Source of the DNA: Nocardioides sp. SYSU D00065
GTDB taxonomy: Bacteria; Actinomycetota; Actinomycetes; Propionibacteriales; Nocardioidaceae
Reading direction: 5' to 3'
DNA length: 64,000 nucleotides
Assembly: GCF_017916425.1 (NCBI RefSeq)
Contig: NZ_JAFMSX010000001.1
Coordinates: 620,001 to 684,000, forward strand
Shown: one piece after another, positions 26,626 to 36,091 of the stretch
Position numbering within the stretch: position 1 is the stretch's first letter
Layout of the letters: the number at the start of each line of letters is the position of its first letter
Position numbers and translations under genes: made by a program
The notes under the pieces: generated by a model
Told to the model about the DNA's origin: nothing
The model's database searches: none
The model's input: the letters and a program-made list of their open reading frames with translations, nothing else

Positions 26626-27050
26626 CCGAGCTCGGGGAACCAGATCCCGATCTCGCGAGCGGCCGAGTCCTCGGAGTCCGATCCGTGGACCAGGTTCTGC
26701 TGGACCGCCAGGCCCCAGTCGCGACCGAGGTCTCCGCGGATGGTGCCGGGGGCGGCGACGGTGGGGTCCGTCGCGCCGGCCAGGGAGCGGAAGCCCTCGA
26801 TGCAGCGCTGGCCCTCGATGACGACCGCGAGCACGGGTCCGGACAGCATGAAGTCGACGAGCGGGCCGTAGAACGGCTTGCCCTCGTGCTCGGCGTAGTG
26901 GGCGGCGAGGATCTCGGGGGTCGCGGTGCGCAGCTCGACGGCCGCAAGGGTGTAGCCCTTGGCCTCGATCCGGCGCAGGATCTCGCCCGAGAGGCCGCGG
27001 CGCACGCCGTCGGGCTTGACGAGGACGAGGGAACGCTGCACGTCGGTCAT
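26619..27050 (-). CDS. ndk: Nucleoside diphosphate kinase
   Basis: 143 residues, the standard size. SLVLVKPDGVRRGLSGEIL, the catalytic-histidine motif NLVHGSDSEDSAAREI and the terminal IGIWFPEL are all present. It transfers the gamma phosphate between NTPs and NDPs through a phosphohistidine. TAGGCT sits six bases before the ATG, suggesting a leaderless transcript that starts just inside the gap after the DUF4233 gene. It lies 20 bases downstream of DUF4233 and folC, the usual actinobacterial order. Confidence 0.97.
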   Translation of the reverse strand: MTDVQRSLVLVKPDGVRRGLSGEILRRIEAKGYTLAAVELRTATPEILAAHYAEHEGKPFYGPLVDFMLSGPVLAVVIEGQRCIEGFRSLAGATDPTVAAPGTIRGDLGRDWGLAVQQNLVHGSDSEDSAAREIGIWFPELGA

Positions 27051-27056
27051 GGGCGC

Positions 27057-27062
27057 AGCCTA
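27057..27062 (-). promoter_or_regulatory. -10 element TAGGCT of ndk
   Basis: TAGGCT on the minus strand ends six bases before the ndk ATG at 27050, consistent with a leaderless mRNA. Confidence 0.5.
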
Positions 27063-27069
27063 GCCAGGC

Positions 27070-27450
27070 TCACTCCTGCTCGGCCCGCCAGGCCGCCCAC
27101 GCCGCGGCACGCTCCCGATCGATCTTGCGCCCCAGGAGGTCGGCCGTCGTCCACAGCACCGCGAAGATCGCGCCCAGCGCGAACATCACCGGCACCACGA
27201 AGCCGAGCGCGACGGCCGCGACCTGGACGACGTAGCCGGCCAGGTAGGCCCACTGCGCCCGCAGCATCCCGGCCAGCAGCAGGCAGATCACGGCGAGCCC
27301 CAGCCCGACCGCGACCGCCGTGCCGGTCGCGACGCCGGCGATGGTGATCATGACCGGCGTGGACAGGCCCAGAGTGATCGCCTCGAGGCTCAGCACCGCG
27401 GCGCACATGCCGCGGCGGGGCGACCGCTCGCCGCCCGCCGACTCGCTCAT
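27070..27450 (-). CDS. DUF4233 four-helix membrane protein
   Basis: 126 residues with four hydrophobic segments (about 16-35, 38-58, 65-85, 90-108) and a charged tail GRKIDRERAAAWAAWRAEQE. The start RRGMCAAVLSLEAI is characteristic of DUF4233, a family found immediately after folC in many actinobacteria. Its function is unknown to me. The ATG overlaps the folC stop by four bases (ATGA), so its translation probably depends on folC. Confidence 0.85.
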   Translation of the reverse strand: MSESAGGERSPRRGMCAAVLSLEAITLGLSTPVMITIAGVATGTAVAVGLGLAVICLLLAGMLRAQWAYLAGYVVQVAAVALGFVVPVMFALGAIFAVLWTTADLLGRKIDRERAAAWAAWRAEQE

Positions 27451-28838
27451 CGCCGGCCCTTGAGCAGCCCGCGCGCCTCGCCCACGGTGACGACCGAGCC
27501 GGTCACCAGCACCGCGCCCGCCCCGATCGAGACGTCGATGGCCTCGCCGGCCTCGGCCAGGGTGGCGGCGCGGTCGATCGCGTCGGCGAGGTCGGGCACG
27601 ACGCTGACCCGGTCCTCGCCGAAGATCCCGGCAGCGGCGCGACCGAGCGCGGCTGCGGACATCGACCGCGGAGTGGAGTTCTGGGTGCACACCAGGTGCG
27701 CGAGGTACGGCTCGAACGCGGCCAGCACGCCCTCGTGGTCCTTGTCCTCCATCACGCCCATCACGCCGATCAGCGGACTGAACGAGAACGAGTCCTCCAG
27801 CGCCGCTGCCACGGCTTCGGCGCCGTGCGGGTTGTGCGCGGCGTCGAGCACGATCGTGGGGCTGCGGCGGATGATCTCCAGCCGCCCCGGCGAGGTGACC
27901 TCGGCGAACGCCGCCCGCACCAGGTCCTCGTCGAGGGCCCCGCTGCCGGCGAAGGCCTCGACCGCGGCGAGCGCGACGGCGGCGTTCTGCGCCTGGTGGG
28001 CGCCGTAGAGCGGCAGGAAGACGTCGTCGTAGGCAGCGCGCAGGCCCTGCAGCGAGACGACCTGGCCCCCGACGGCGGGCGTGCGCGAGAGCACGCCGAA
28101 CTCCATGCCCTCGCGGGCGACGGTGGCGCCGACCTCGGCCACGCGCTCGAGCAGGACCGCGGCGACCTCAGGGGTCTGCTCGGCCAGCACCGCGACGGCG
28201 CCGGGCTTGATGATCCGAGCCTTCTCGGCGGCGATGGAGGCGGGGTCGTCGCCGAGGTACTTGGCGTGGTCGACGGCGATCGGCAGGACGACGGCGACGT
28301 CTGCGTCGATGACGTTGGTCGCGTCCCAGCCGCCCCCCATGCCGACCTCCACCACGGCCACGTCCACCGGAGCGTCGGCGAAGGCGGCGTACGCCATCCC
28401 GACGACCGTCTCGAAGAAGCTCAGCGGATGGTCCTGCTCCGCGTCGACCAGGTGCGTGTACGGCGCCACGTCGTTGAAGGCGCGGACGAAGGCCTCGTCG
28501 TCGAGCGGCTCCCCGTCGATGCTGATCCGCTCGCTCATCCGCTCCAGGTGGGGCGAGGTGAACCGGCCGGTGCGCAGGTCCAGGGCACGCAGCAGCGTCT
28601 CGATCATCCGGCTCGTGCTGGTCTTGCCGTTGGTGCCGGTCAGGTGCACCGAGCGGAAGGAGCGCTGCGGCTCGCCGAGCAGCTCGGTGAACGCCTCGAT
28701 GCGCTCGAGCGTCGGCTCGAGCCGCGTCTCGGGCCAGCGGGACAGCAGGGCGTCCTCGACCTCGTCGAAGGTCTCGGCGAGGCGGGGGGCGTCGACGTCG
28801 TCGCGGTCGACCGGGTCGTGCTCGGGGGCGTCAGTCAT
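27447..28838 (-). CDS. folC: Folylpolyglutamate synthase / dihydrofolate synthase
   Basis: 463 residues. The ATP loop VHLTGTNGKTSTSRMIE is near residue 65, TSPHLERMSERISIDG binds folate, and HAKYLGDD and LDAAHNPHGAEA are conserved Mur-ligase-fold elements. It joins glutamate to dihydropteroate and extends the polyglutamate tail of folates. It carries an acidic N-terminal extension of about 18 residues (EHDPVDRDDVD). Its start has both TAGACT nine bases upstream and GGGGAG near the ATG. It is followed by the coupled DUF4233 gene. Confidence 0.96.
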   Translation of the reverse strand: MTDAPEHDPVDRDDVDAPRLAETFDEVEDALLSRWPETRLEPTLERIEAFTELLGEPQRSFRSVHLTGTNGKTSTSRMIETLLRALDLRTGRFTSPHLERMSERISIDGEPLDDEAFVRAFNDVAPYTHLVDAEQDHPLSFFETVVGMAYAAFADAPVDVAVVEVGMGGGWDATNVIDADVAVVLPIAVDHAKYLGDDPASIAAEKARIIKPGAVAVLAEQTPEVAAVLLERVAEVGATVAREGMEFGVLSRTPAVGGQVVSLQGLRAAYDDVFLPLYGAHQAQNAAVALAAVEAFAGSGALDEDLVRAAFAEVTSPGRLEIIRRSPTIVLDAAHNPHGAEAVAAALEDSFSFSPLIGVMGVMEDKDHEGVLAAFEPYLAHLVCTQNSTPRSMSAAALGRAAAGIFGEDRVSVVPDLADAIDRAATLAEAGEAIDVSIGAGAVLVTGSVVTVGEARGLLKGRR

Positions 28839-28847
28839 GGCTCCCCG

Positions 28848-28853
28848 AGTCTA
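28848..28853 (-). promoter_or_regulatory. -10 element TAGACT of folC
   Basis: TAGACT on the minus strand ends nine bases before the folC ATG at 28838 and overlaps the stop region of the acetyltransferase gene. It predicts a leader of about two bases, although GGGGAG is also present before the start. Confidence 0.45.
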
Positions 28854-29774
28854 GGGCTGCTGCGATCCTGCCGGCCGGACGAGGTGCTCGGCCATGTCCA
28901 CGGTGGGCTCGTAGCCGAGACCGGCGTAGATCTTGTTCGAGGTGGGGTTGGCCCGGTCGGTGAACAGGCACATCCGGTGTCCGGCCTCGAGGCCGCGGCG
29001 GGTCAGCTCGCCGACGACGTGGGACGCGATGCCGCGTCCGCGGAACTCGCGCGGCGTGAACACCGGGCCGATGCGGGACACGCCGTACGCCGGCAGCCCC
29101 GCGCCGGTCAGGTGGGCGACGGTCCCGTCCGGCAGCTCCCACAACCACTCGACGCCCTCCCGGATCCGCACGAGGACGCTCTCCAGGGTGTTGTGGTCGC
29201 CGGAGGCAGGGTCGGGCTCGCGTCCGGCCTGCTCGTCGGCCTCCATGTGGAAGGCCTCGAACCACGACAGCACGAGCTCCGCGTCGTCCTCGGTGGCGCG
29301 GCGCAGCCGGCCCTCCGGTGCGGGCGGCACCTCGACGGAGGTGGCCTCCCACAGCCGGGTGGCCTTGTCCGCGACGACCGCCCCGCCGGTCAGCTGGGCG
29401 GTCTCCTGGGCGAGCACCTCGGCACCCGGAAGCGCACCGTTGACCCCGCCGAGGAACTCCCCGCGAGCGTGGAGCGCCGCCGCGAGTGCCCGGGCCGCGT
29501 CGTCGTCCATGGGCAGCACGAACGCCGGGTGCGGCTGGAACGGCGCGGTGCGCATCGACGCGCTGACCACCGTGCCGGAGCCGTCGCGGACGACCACCCA
29601 CCAGCGCCGGAACGGCGCACCGACCTCCGCCCACGAGTCCCTCCCGTCGGCCAGCTCCCGCGCGGTCCGCTGGGTCACGCTCGCGATCACGCTGCCCAGC
29701 ACGGGCTCGGCGGCGAGCAGGTCGCCGGCGGCGTCGAGGAAGGGCTGCGGCGCGTCGAAGAACTCCAGGTCCAT
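28851..29774 (-). CDS. GNAT-family N-acetyltransferase
   Basis: 307 residues. The C-terminal half is a GNAT domain with V-F-T-P-R-E-F-R-G-R-G-I-A-S, the acetyl-CoA-binding motif A (near residue 245), followed by LFTDRANPTSNKIYAGLGYEP. The N-terminal half resembles a degenerate GNAT-like domain without the pyrophosphate loop. This twin layout occurs in actinobacterial acetyltransferases of unknown substrate. TAGCGT lies six bases before the ATG, so it is probably leaderless. It is divergent from valS with a 77-base gap. Confidence 0.85.
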   Translation of the reverse strand: MDLEFFDAPQPFLDAAGDLLAAEPVLGSVIASVTQRTARELADGRDSWAEVGAPFRRWWVVVRDGSGTVVSASMRTAPFQPHPAFVLPMDDDAARALAAALHARGEFLGGVNGALPGAEVLAQETAQLTGGAVVADKATRLWEATSVEVPPAPEGRLRRATEDDAELVLSWFEAFHMEADEQAGREPDPASGDHNTLESVLVRIREGVEWLWELPDGTVAHLTGAGLPAYGVSRIGPVFTPREFRGRGIASHVVGELTRRGLEAGHRMCLFTDRANPTSNKIYAGLGYEPTVDMAEHLVRPAGSQQP

Positions 29775-29780
29775 GCGCGG

Positions 29781-29786
29781 ACGCTA
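29781..29786 (-). promoter_or_regulatory. -10 element TAGCGT of the GNAT gene
   Basis: TAGCGT on the minus strand ends six bases before the ATG at 29774, predicting a leaderless transcript. Confidence 0.5.
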
Positions 29787-29839
29787 GCGATGCCGCGTGG
29801 CGCACGCGAAGTCGTTTTCGCAGGCCGGAGGCGCGTCAA

Positions 29840-29845
29840 TAGACT
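29840..29845 (+). promoter_or_regulatory. -10 element TAGACT of valS
   Basis: TAGACT ends six bases before the valS ATG at 29852. A leaderless valS mRNA leaves no room for a T-box or other leader control. Confidence 0.5.
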
Positions 29846-29851
29846 CAGGCC

Positions 29852-32485
29852 ATGACTGAGACCCCCGCCACCCAGACCCCGGACGCCGCGCCGGACACGA
29901 CTCCGAGCACCGACCCGCGTGCCGTCGTCGTACCGGAGCGTCCGGCGCTGGAGGGCCTGGAGGAGAAGTGGTCGCGCACGTGGGCGGAGAACGACACCTA
30001 CGCGTTCGACCGCACGCAGCCGCGCGAGAACGTCTACTCGATCGACACTCCCCCGCCGACCGTCAGCGGCTCGCTGCACGTCGGGCACGTCTACTCCTAC
30101 AGCCACACCGACCTCATCGCCCGCTACCAGCGGATGCAGGGCAAGGCCGTGTTCTACCCGATCGGCTGGGACGACAACGGCCTGCCGACCGAGCGTCGCG
30201 TGCAGAACTACTTCGGCGTCCGCTGTGACCCCGCGCTGCCCTACGACCCCGACTTCACCCCGCCGGAGAAGCCGGACCCCAAGAAGCAGGTCCCGATCAG
30301 CCGGCCCAACTTCATCGAGCTGTGCGAGCAGCTCGTCGTCGAGGACGAGAAGGCGTTCGAGGCGCTGTGGCGCCAGCTCGGTCTCTCGGTCCAGTGGAAC
30401 CCGACGTACACCACGATCGGGCGCCACTCCCGCACCGTCAGCCAGCGCGCGTTCCTGCGCAACTACGCGCGCGGCGAGGCGTACCTCTCCGAGGCGCCCA
30501 CGCTGTGGGACGTCACGTTCCAGACCGCCGTGGCACAGGCCGAGCTCGAGGCCCGCGACTACCCGGGCCACTACCACCGCGTCGCGTTCCACCGCCCCGA
30601 CGGCAGCCCGATCCACATCGAGACGACCCGTCCCGAGCTGATCCCGAGCGTCGTCGCGCTCATCGCGCACCCGGACGACGAGCGCTATCAGGGCGTCTTC
30701 GGCACCACCGTCACCTCGCCGGTCTTCGGCGTCGAGATCCCGGTGCTCCCCCACCCTGCCGCCGAGCCCGACAAGGGCGCCGGCATCGCGATGTGCTGCA
30801 CGTTCGGCGACCTGACCGACGTCATGTGGTGGCGCGAGCTCGGCCTCCCCGTCCGCACAGTGGTCGGCCGCGACGGCCGGCTGCTGCGCGAGACGCCCGA
30901 GTGGCTGGCCGCCGACGCCGCCGCGACGGCGTACGCCGAGCTGGCCGGCAAGACGACCTTCAGCGCCCGGGAGGCGATGGTCGCCCTCCTGCGCGAGTCG
31001 GGCGACCTCGACGGCGAGCCGCGGGCGACGCAGCGGATGGCGAACTTCTACGAGAAGGGCGACAAGCCGCTCGAGATCGTCGCGACGCGCCAGTGGTACA
31101 TCAAGAACGGCGGCAAGGACGCGGCGCTGCGCAAGGAGATGCTCGTGCGCGGCGAGGAGATCACCTGGATCCCGGCCCACATGAAGCACCGCTACGACAA
31201 CTGGGTGGGCGGTCTCAACGGCGACTGGCTGATCTCCCGCCAGCGGTTCTTCGGGATCCCGTTCCCCGTCTGGTACCCGCTGGACGCCGACGGCGAGCCC
31301 GACCACGACCACCCGCTGCTGCCGACCGAGGACCAGCTCCCCGTCGACCCCTCCACCGAGGCGCCGCACGGATACACCGAGGACCAGCGCGGCAAGCCCG
31401 GCGGCTTCATCGGCGACCCCGACGTGATGGACACCTGGGCCACCTCCTCGCTGACCCCGCAGATCGCCGGCATGTGGGAGGTCGACGACGACCTGTTCTC
31501 GCGCGTCTTCCCCTACGACCTCGCCACCCAGGCGCACGACATCATCCGGACCTGGCTGTTCGCCCGCGTCGTGCGCGCCGACTTCGAGCACCAGGTCGTG
31601 CCCTGGTCGCACGCGATGATCTCCGGCTTCATCGTCGACCCGGACCGCAAGAAGATGTCGAAGTCCAAGGGCAACGTCGTCGTCCCCACCGACATCCTCG
31701 ACAAGTACGGCGCCGACGCCGTCCGCTGGCGCGCCGCTATCGGCCGCCCAGGCCTCGACTCGCCGTTCGACGAGTCGCAGATGAAGGTCGGTCGCCGGCT
31801 GGCGATGAAGGTGCTCAACGCCTCGAAGTTCGTCCTCGGCAACGTCGGCGCCACAACGCTGACCCCCAGCGCCGTGAGCGCGCCGGTCGACTGCGCCCTC
31901 CTCGGCCGGCTCGAGACGGTGGTGCGCCGCGCCACCGAGGCGTTCGACGTCTACGACTACACCACCGCGCTCGAGGTCACCGAGAAGTTCTTCTGGGAGT
32001 TCTGCGACGACTACCTCGAGCTGGTCAAGGAGCGCGCGTACGACGCCGAGGGCGGGGTCGGCACCGACTCGGCCCGGGCGACGCTGGCCATCGCGCTGCA
32101 CGTCCAGCTGCGCCTCCTCGCGCCGTTCCTGCCCTACGCCACCGAGGAGGTGTGGTCGTGGTGGCAGGACGGATCCATCCACCGCGCCTCGTGGCCGACC
32201 GCGGCCGACCTCGGGTCCGCGGCCGCCGCCCAGCCGCTCGTCCTCGACGCCGTCGCCTCCGCGCTGACCGGGATCCGCGGCGCGAAGTCGCAGGCCAAGG
32301 CGAAGATGCGCGCTCCCCTGTCCCGCGTCGTGATCACCGGTCCCCAGGGGCTGGTCGAGGCCGCTCGCGAGGCGCAGGACGACCTCCGCGCCGTGGGCAC
32401 CATCGTCGGCGACCTGGAGTTCGTCGCCGACGAGTCGCTGACGGAGCTGCAGGTGTCCGCGGAGCTCGCGCCGACGGAGGACTGA
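29852..32485 (+). CDS. valS: Valyl-tRNA synthetase
   Basis: 877 residues, a full-length class Ia synthetase. [12 protein letters not shown] (HIGH-type motif, near 73-80) and [11 protein letters not shown] (KMSKS, near 600) bracket the Rossmann fold. The editing domain contains [12 protein letters not shown] and [24 protein letters not shown] and the anticodon-binding helical domain follow. The N-terminus has a 28-residue Thr/Pro/Asp-rich tail that is not conserved. The long C-terminal coiled coil of many bacterial ValRS is absent or very short, consistent with the actinobacterial form. It is followed by three palindromic repeats and a convergent small gene. Confidence 0.97.
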   Translation: MTETPATQTPDAAPDTTPSTDPRAVVVPERPALEGLEEKWSRTWAENDTYAFDRTQPRENVYSIDTPPPTVSGSLHVGHVYSYSHTDLIARYQRMQGKAVFYPIGWDDNGLPTERRVQNYFGVRCDPALPYDPDFTPPEKPDPKKQVPISRPNFIELCEQLVVEDEKAFEALWRQLGLSVQWNPTYTTIGRHSRTVSQRAFLRNYARGEAYLSEAPTLWDVTFQTAVAQAELEARDYPGHYHRVAFHRPDGSPIHIETTRPELIPSVVALIAHPDDERYQGVFGTTVTSPVFGVEIPVLPHPAAEPDKGAGIAMCCTFGDLTDVMWWRELGLPVRTVVGRDGRLLRETPEWLAADAAATAYAELAGKTTFSAREAMVALLRESGDLDGEPRATQRMANFYEKGDKPLEIVATRQWYIKNGGKDAALRKEMLVRGEEITWIPAHMKHRYDNWVGGLNGDWLISRQRFFGIPFPVWYPLDADGEPDHDHPLLPTEDQLPVDPSTEAPHGYTEDQRGKPGGFIGDPDVMDTWATSSLTPQIAGMWEVDDDLFSRVFPYDLATQAHDIIRTWLFARVVRADFEHQVVPWSHAMISGFIVDPDRKKMSKSKGNVVVPTDILDKYGADAVRWRAAIGRPGLDSPFDESQMKVGRRLAMKVLNASKFVLGNVGATTLTPSAVSAPVDCALLGRLETVVRRATEAFDVYDYTTALEVTEKFFWEFCDDYLELVKERAYDAEGGVGTDSARATLAIALHVQLRLLAPFLPYATEEVWSWWQDGSIHRASWPTAADLGSAAAAQPLVLDAVASALTGIRGAKSQAKAKMRAPLSRVVITGPQGLVEAAREAQDDLRAVGTIVGDLEFVADESLTELQVSAELAPTED

Positions 32486-32532
32486 CCGGCGTACGCCGCG
32501 CCGCGCTGGCGGGCGTACGCGCGCCGGGGTTG

Positions 32533-32719
32533 GGCGGTGAGCTAGCCACATCCCGGCGCTCCTGGTTGTGGCTCAGCCACCGCTCGCCCGGAGCGGCGGT
32601 GCGCCAGCCACATCCCACGACGGGCCAATGTGGCTCAGCCACCGCTCGACAGACCAGCGGTGGGTCAGCCACATCCCGCGGCTGCCTGACGTGGCTCAGC
32701 CACCGCTCACGAGGTCAGC
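32533..32719. repeat. Three tandem 61-62 bp palindromic repeats after valS
   Basis: AGCCACATCCC recurs at 32544, 32606 and 32667 (periods 62 and 61). Each unit ends GTGGCTCAGCCACCGCTC, which contains the inverted repeat GTGGCT/AGCCAC. In addition AGCCACA at the unit start pairs with TGTGGCT about 20 bases later, so each unit can fold in two alternative hairpins. The block fills the gap between convergent valS and the gene at 32715 and touches the stop of the latter. Confidence 0.85.
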
Positions 32720-33149
32720 GGGAGGCTGTGCCGGCTCGGCGCGCCTTCGCCGTGTCCCGGTCCGCCTTGCGAGCCGCCTTCGTAGCATTCCACTTCGGCT
32801 TGCGAGTGGTCGCGGCGGCGTCACGGTCCTCGGCCGCGGCGGGCACGGGAGCGGGCTGCGCGGTCGAGGACTCGGTCGCGGCGGACCCGGTCGCAGGGGT
32901 GCCGGCGCCGAGCGACGGCGGGCTCAGCTCGGCGGGGATGCGCACGACACCGGAGACGGCCTCCTCGCTCGGCGGCGAGGCGGGCGGGTCGGTGACCGGT
33001 GCCGCGATGGGCGGCGCGGGTCGGAAGAGGTCGTGCCGCCAGCCGCCGGACATCGAGACGGCCATGAGGACCGCGCACAGCACCGCGGCGAGCGCGAAGC
33101 CGACGAGCGGTCGCACCTGGTCGACCCCTGCGGGGTCCGGTCTCCACAT
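32715..33149 (-). CDS. Small membrane-anchored protein with a basic tail, unknown function
   Basis: 144 residues. One hydrophobic helix (about 15-34, LVGFALAAVLCAVLMAVSMSG) is followed by GGWRHDLFRP, a Pro/Ala/Ser-rich linker and a strongly basic C-terminus (KPKWNATKAARKADRDTAKARRA). This could be a single-pass protein whose charged tail binds wall polymer or nucleic acid. I do not recognise the family. The ATG at 33149 lacks a clear ribosome site. Its stop codon region merges with the palindromic repeats after valS. The 104 bases between it and clpX hold nothing recognisable. Confidence 0.6.
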   Translation of the reverse strand: MWRPDPAGVDQVRPLVGFALAAVLCAVLMAVSMSGGWRHDLFRPAPPIAAPVTDPPASPPSEEAVSGVVRIPAELSPPSLGAGTPATGSAATESSTAQPAPVPAAAEDRDAAATTRKPKWNATKAARKADRDTAKARRAGTASR

Positions 33150-33253
33150 GCTGAGGAGACGTCAGCGCGCCCCCGCCATGACGCGGAACCGAGACCTGGA
33201 AGTCGAACTGCTCCTACGGCGGGCCAGCAGCGCAGGCGCCCGGGCCGGTCGGC

Positions 33254-34534
<1,281 letters not shown>

Positions 34535-34610
34535 GAGTCGTGTCCTCCAGTCTCGCCGGATGGGGGCTCCGGCTGTTCACACCTTGCAACAGGCCCGACG
34601 ACGGTACCCC

Positions 34611-34638
34611 GTGTCCGGCCCCCGCGGGGGCCGGACAC
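34611..34638 (-). terminator. Perfect 28-bp palindrome between clpP2 and clpX
   Basis: GTGTCCGGCCCCCG and its exact complement follow each other with no spacer. It lies 43 bases after the clpP2 stop in the direction of transcription and about 77 bases before clpX. There is no U-tract, as is common for actinobacterial hairpin terminators. Confidence 0.65.
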
Positions 34639-34680
34639 GAGATGTCGCGGGTCATGTTCGATTCGCCCGGGGGGTCGGGC

Positions 34681-35289
34681 TCAGACGAGCGCCGGAGCGC
34701 CCTTGCGGGACTCGATGACGGCGTCGATGAGGCCGTACTCGACGGCCTGCTCGGCGGTCAGGATCTTGTCGCGCTCGATGTCGCGGCTGACCTGGTCGAT
34801 GTCCTTGCCACTGGAGTCGGCGATCATCCGCTCGAGCAGCTCGCGCATCCGCAGGATCTCGTTGGCCTGGATCTCGATGTCGGAGGTCTGGCCGAACGTG
34901 CCCTCGGTGTAGGGCTGGTGAATCAGGATGCGGCTGTTGGGAAGCGCCATCCGCTTGCCCTTGGCGCCGGCGCCCAGCAGGATCGCGGCCGCCGAGGCCG
35001 CCTGGCCCAGGCACACGGTCTGCACGTCCGGCTTGATGAAGCGCATCGTGTCGTAGATCGCCGTCAGGGCCGTGAACGAGCCGCCGGGGCTGTTGATGTA
35101 GATGCTGATGTCGGTGTCGGGGTTCATCGTCTCCAGGCACATCAGCTGCGCGATGACCGCGTTGGCCACGTCGTCGCTGATCGGCGTGCCGAGGTAGATG
35201 ATGCGCTCCTCGAACAGCTTGGCGTAGGGGTCGATGCGGCGGAAGCCGTAGGAGGTGCGCTCTTCCCACTGCGGGATGTAGTAGTTCAT
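34681..35289 (-). CDS. clpP2: ClpP protease subunit 2
   Basis: 202 residues. Catalytic triad visible as Ser 99 (GQAASAAA), His 124 (ILIHQP) and Asp 174 (DIERD). INSPGGSFTALTAIYDTM forms the oxyanion-hole region. The opening MNYYIPQWEERTSYGFRRIDPYAKLFEERIIYLG matches actinobacterial ClpP2 (the subunit made second from the operon). In this group ClpP1 and ClpP2 form a mixed tetradecamer and both are needed. It starts four bases after the clpP1 stop in the same operon. Confidence 0.97.
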   Translation of the reverse strand: MNYYIPQWEERTSYGFRRIDPYAKLFEERIIYLGTPISDDVANAVIAQLMCLETMNPDTDISIYINSPGGSFTALTAIYDTMRFIKPDVQTVCLGQAASAAAILLGAGAKGKRMALPNSRILIHQPYTEGTFGQTSDIEIQANEILRMRELLERMIADSSGKDIDQVSRDIERDKILTAEQAVEYGLIDAVIESRKGAPALV

Positions 35290-35293
35290 GTGA

Positions 35294-35935
35294 TCAGTCC
35301 TTGGTCCGGGCCGGGCGGCCCTCGTCGGCGGCTTCGCGGGCGCTGGTGATGACCTGGTCGACGAGGCCGTACTCGACCGCCTGGTCGGCGGTGAACCACC
35401 GGTCGCGGTCGGCGTCGGCGACGACCTGCTCGACGCTCTGGCCGGTGTGCTCGGCGATGAGGTCGAGCAGCACCTTCTTGATGTGGATCGACTGCTGCGC
35501 CTGGATCTTGATGTCCGAGGCGGACCCGCCCATGCCCGAGGACGGCTGGTGCATCATGATGCGCGCGTGCGGCAGGGCGTAGCGCTTGCCCTTGGTGCCG
35601 GCGCAGAGCAGGAACTGGCCCATGGAGGCCGCCAGGCCCATGCCGACGGTCGCCACGTCGTTGGGGATGTAGTTCATCGTGTCGTAGATCGCCATGCCGG
35701 CGTCGACGGAGCCACCGGGGCTGTTGATGTGGAGGAAGATGTCGGCCTCCGGGTCCTCGGCGGAGAGCAGCAGGAGCTGCGCGCAGATCGCGTTGGCGTT
35801 CTGGTCGCGCACCTCGGAGCCGAGGAAGACGATGCGCTCACGGAGGAGGCGCTGGTAGATGTGGTCGTCGAGGCCGTACATCCCACCGGCGCCGTTCATC
35901 TCGGGCGAGAGGGCTGGGCTGGAGTTCTGGTTCAC
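35294..35935 (-). CDS. clpP1: ClpP protease subunit 1
   Basis: 213 residues from the GTG at 35935. Catalytic Ser 104 (GLAASMGQ), His 129 (IMMHQP) and Asp 178 (ADRD) are present, with the N-terminus [19 protein letters not shown] typical of ClpP1. The first 20 residues resemble a propeptide. The GTG is preferred over internal ATGs (residues 13 and 19) because TAGTGT lies seven bases upstream, predicting a leaderless mRNA. A ClgR-like box is centred about 60 bases upstream of the predicted start of transcription. First gene of clpP1-clpP2. Confidence 0.93.
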   Translation of the reverse strand: MNQNSSPALSPEMNGAGGMYGLDDHIYQRLLRERIVFLGSEVRDQNANAICAQLLLLSAEDPEADIFLHINSPGGSVDAGMAIYDTMNYIPNDVATVGMGLAASMGQFLLCAGTKGKRYALPHARIMMHQPSSGMGGSASDIKIQAQQSIHIKKVLLDLIAEHTGQSVEQVVADADRDRWFTADQAVEYGLVDQVITSAREAADEGRPARTKD

Positions 35936-35942
35936 GCTGGCG

Positions 35943-35948
35943 ACACTA
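35943..35948 (-). promoter_or_regulatory. -10 element TAGTGT of clpP1-clpP2
   Basis: TAGTGT on the minus strand ends seven bases before the GTG at 35935, placing the start of transcription at or next to the start codon. Confidence 0.55.
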
Positions 35949-35985
35949 GCCGGAAGGTCGGACACTTCCACGCGGGAACCCGCCC

Positions 35986-36003
35986 TGTTCGCCCACAGCG
36001 GAT
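35986..36003. promoter_or_regulatory. ClgR-like activator box before clpP1
   Basis: TGTTCGCCCACAGCGGAT agrees with 16 of 18 positions of the ClgR consensus I recall from Corynebacterium (WNNWCGCYNANRGCGWWS). The core CGC-N5-GCG is intact. Its centre is about 59 bases upstream of the predicted clpP1 start of transcription, a normal activator position. ClgR controls clpP1P2 in several actinobacteria. Confidence 0.6.
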
Positions 36004-36036
36004 TCCAGGAGACGGTCCGCGCCCACGCCGCAAATG

Positions 36037-36076
36037 CCGACCGGCGCCTCACCCGAGGGTGGGCGCCGGCCGGTCA
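36037..36076 (-). terminator. Hairpin terminator after tig
   Basis: Inverted repeat GACCGGCGCC...GGCGCC...GGTC with an inner ACCC/GGGT stem, 16 bases after the tig stop. It separates tig from the ClgR box and clpP1 promoter downstream. Confidence 0.7.
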
Positions 36077-36091
36077 GCGGACGGGGAGCGG

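Noticed and set aside
29687..32551. A 954-codon minus-strand frame opposite valS
   Set aside because: valS is complete with HIGH and KMSKS motifs; the opposite frame has only compositionally biased sequence.
32533..32719. CRISPR array for the repeats after valS
   Set aside because: Only three units, each wholly repetitive with palindromic arms and no spacer of constant size; no cas genes nearby.
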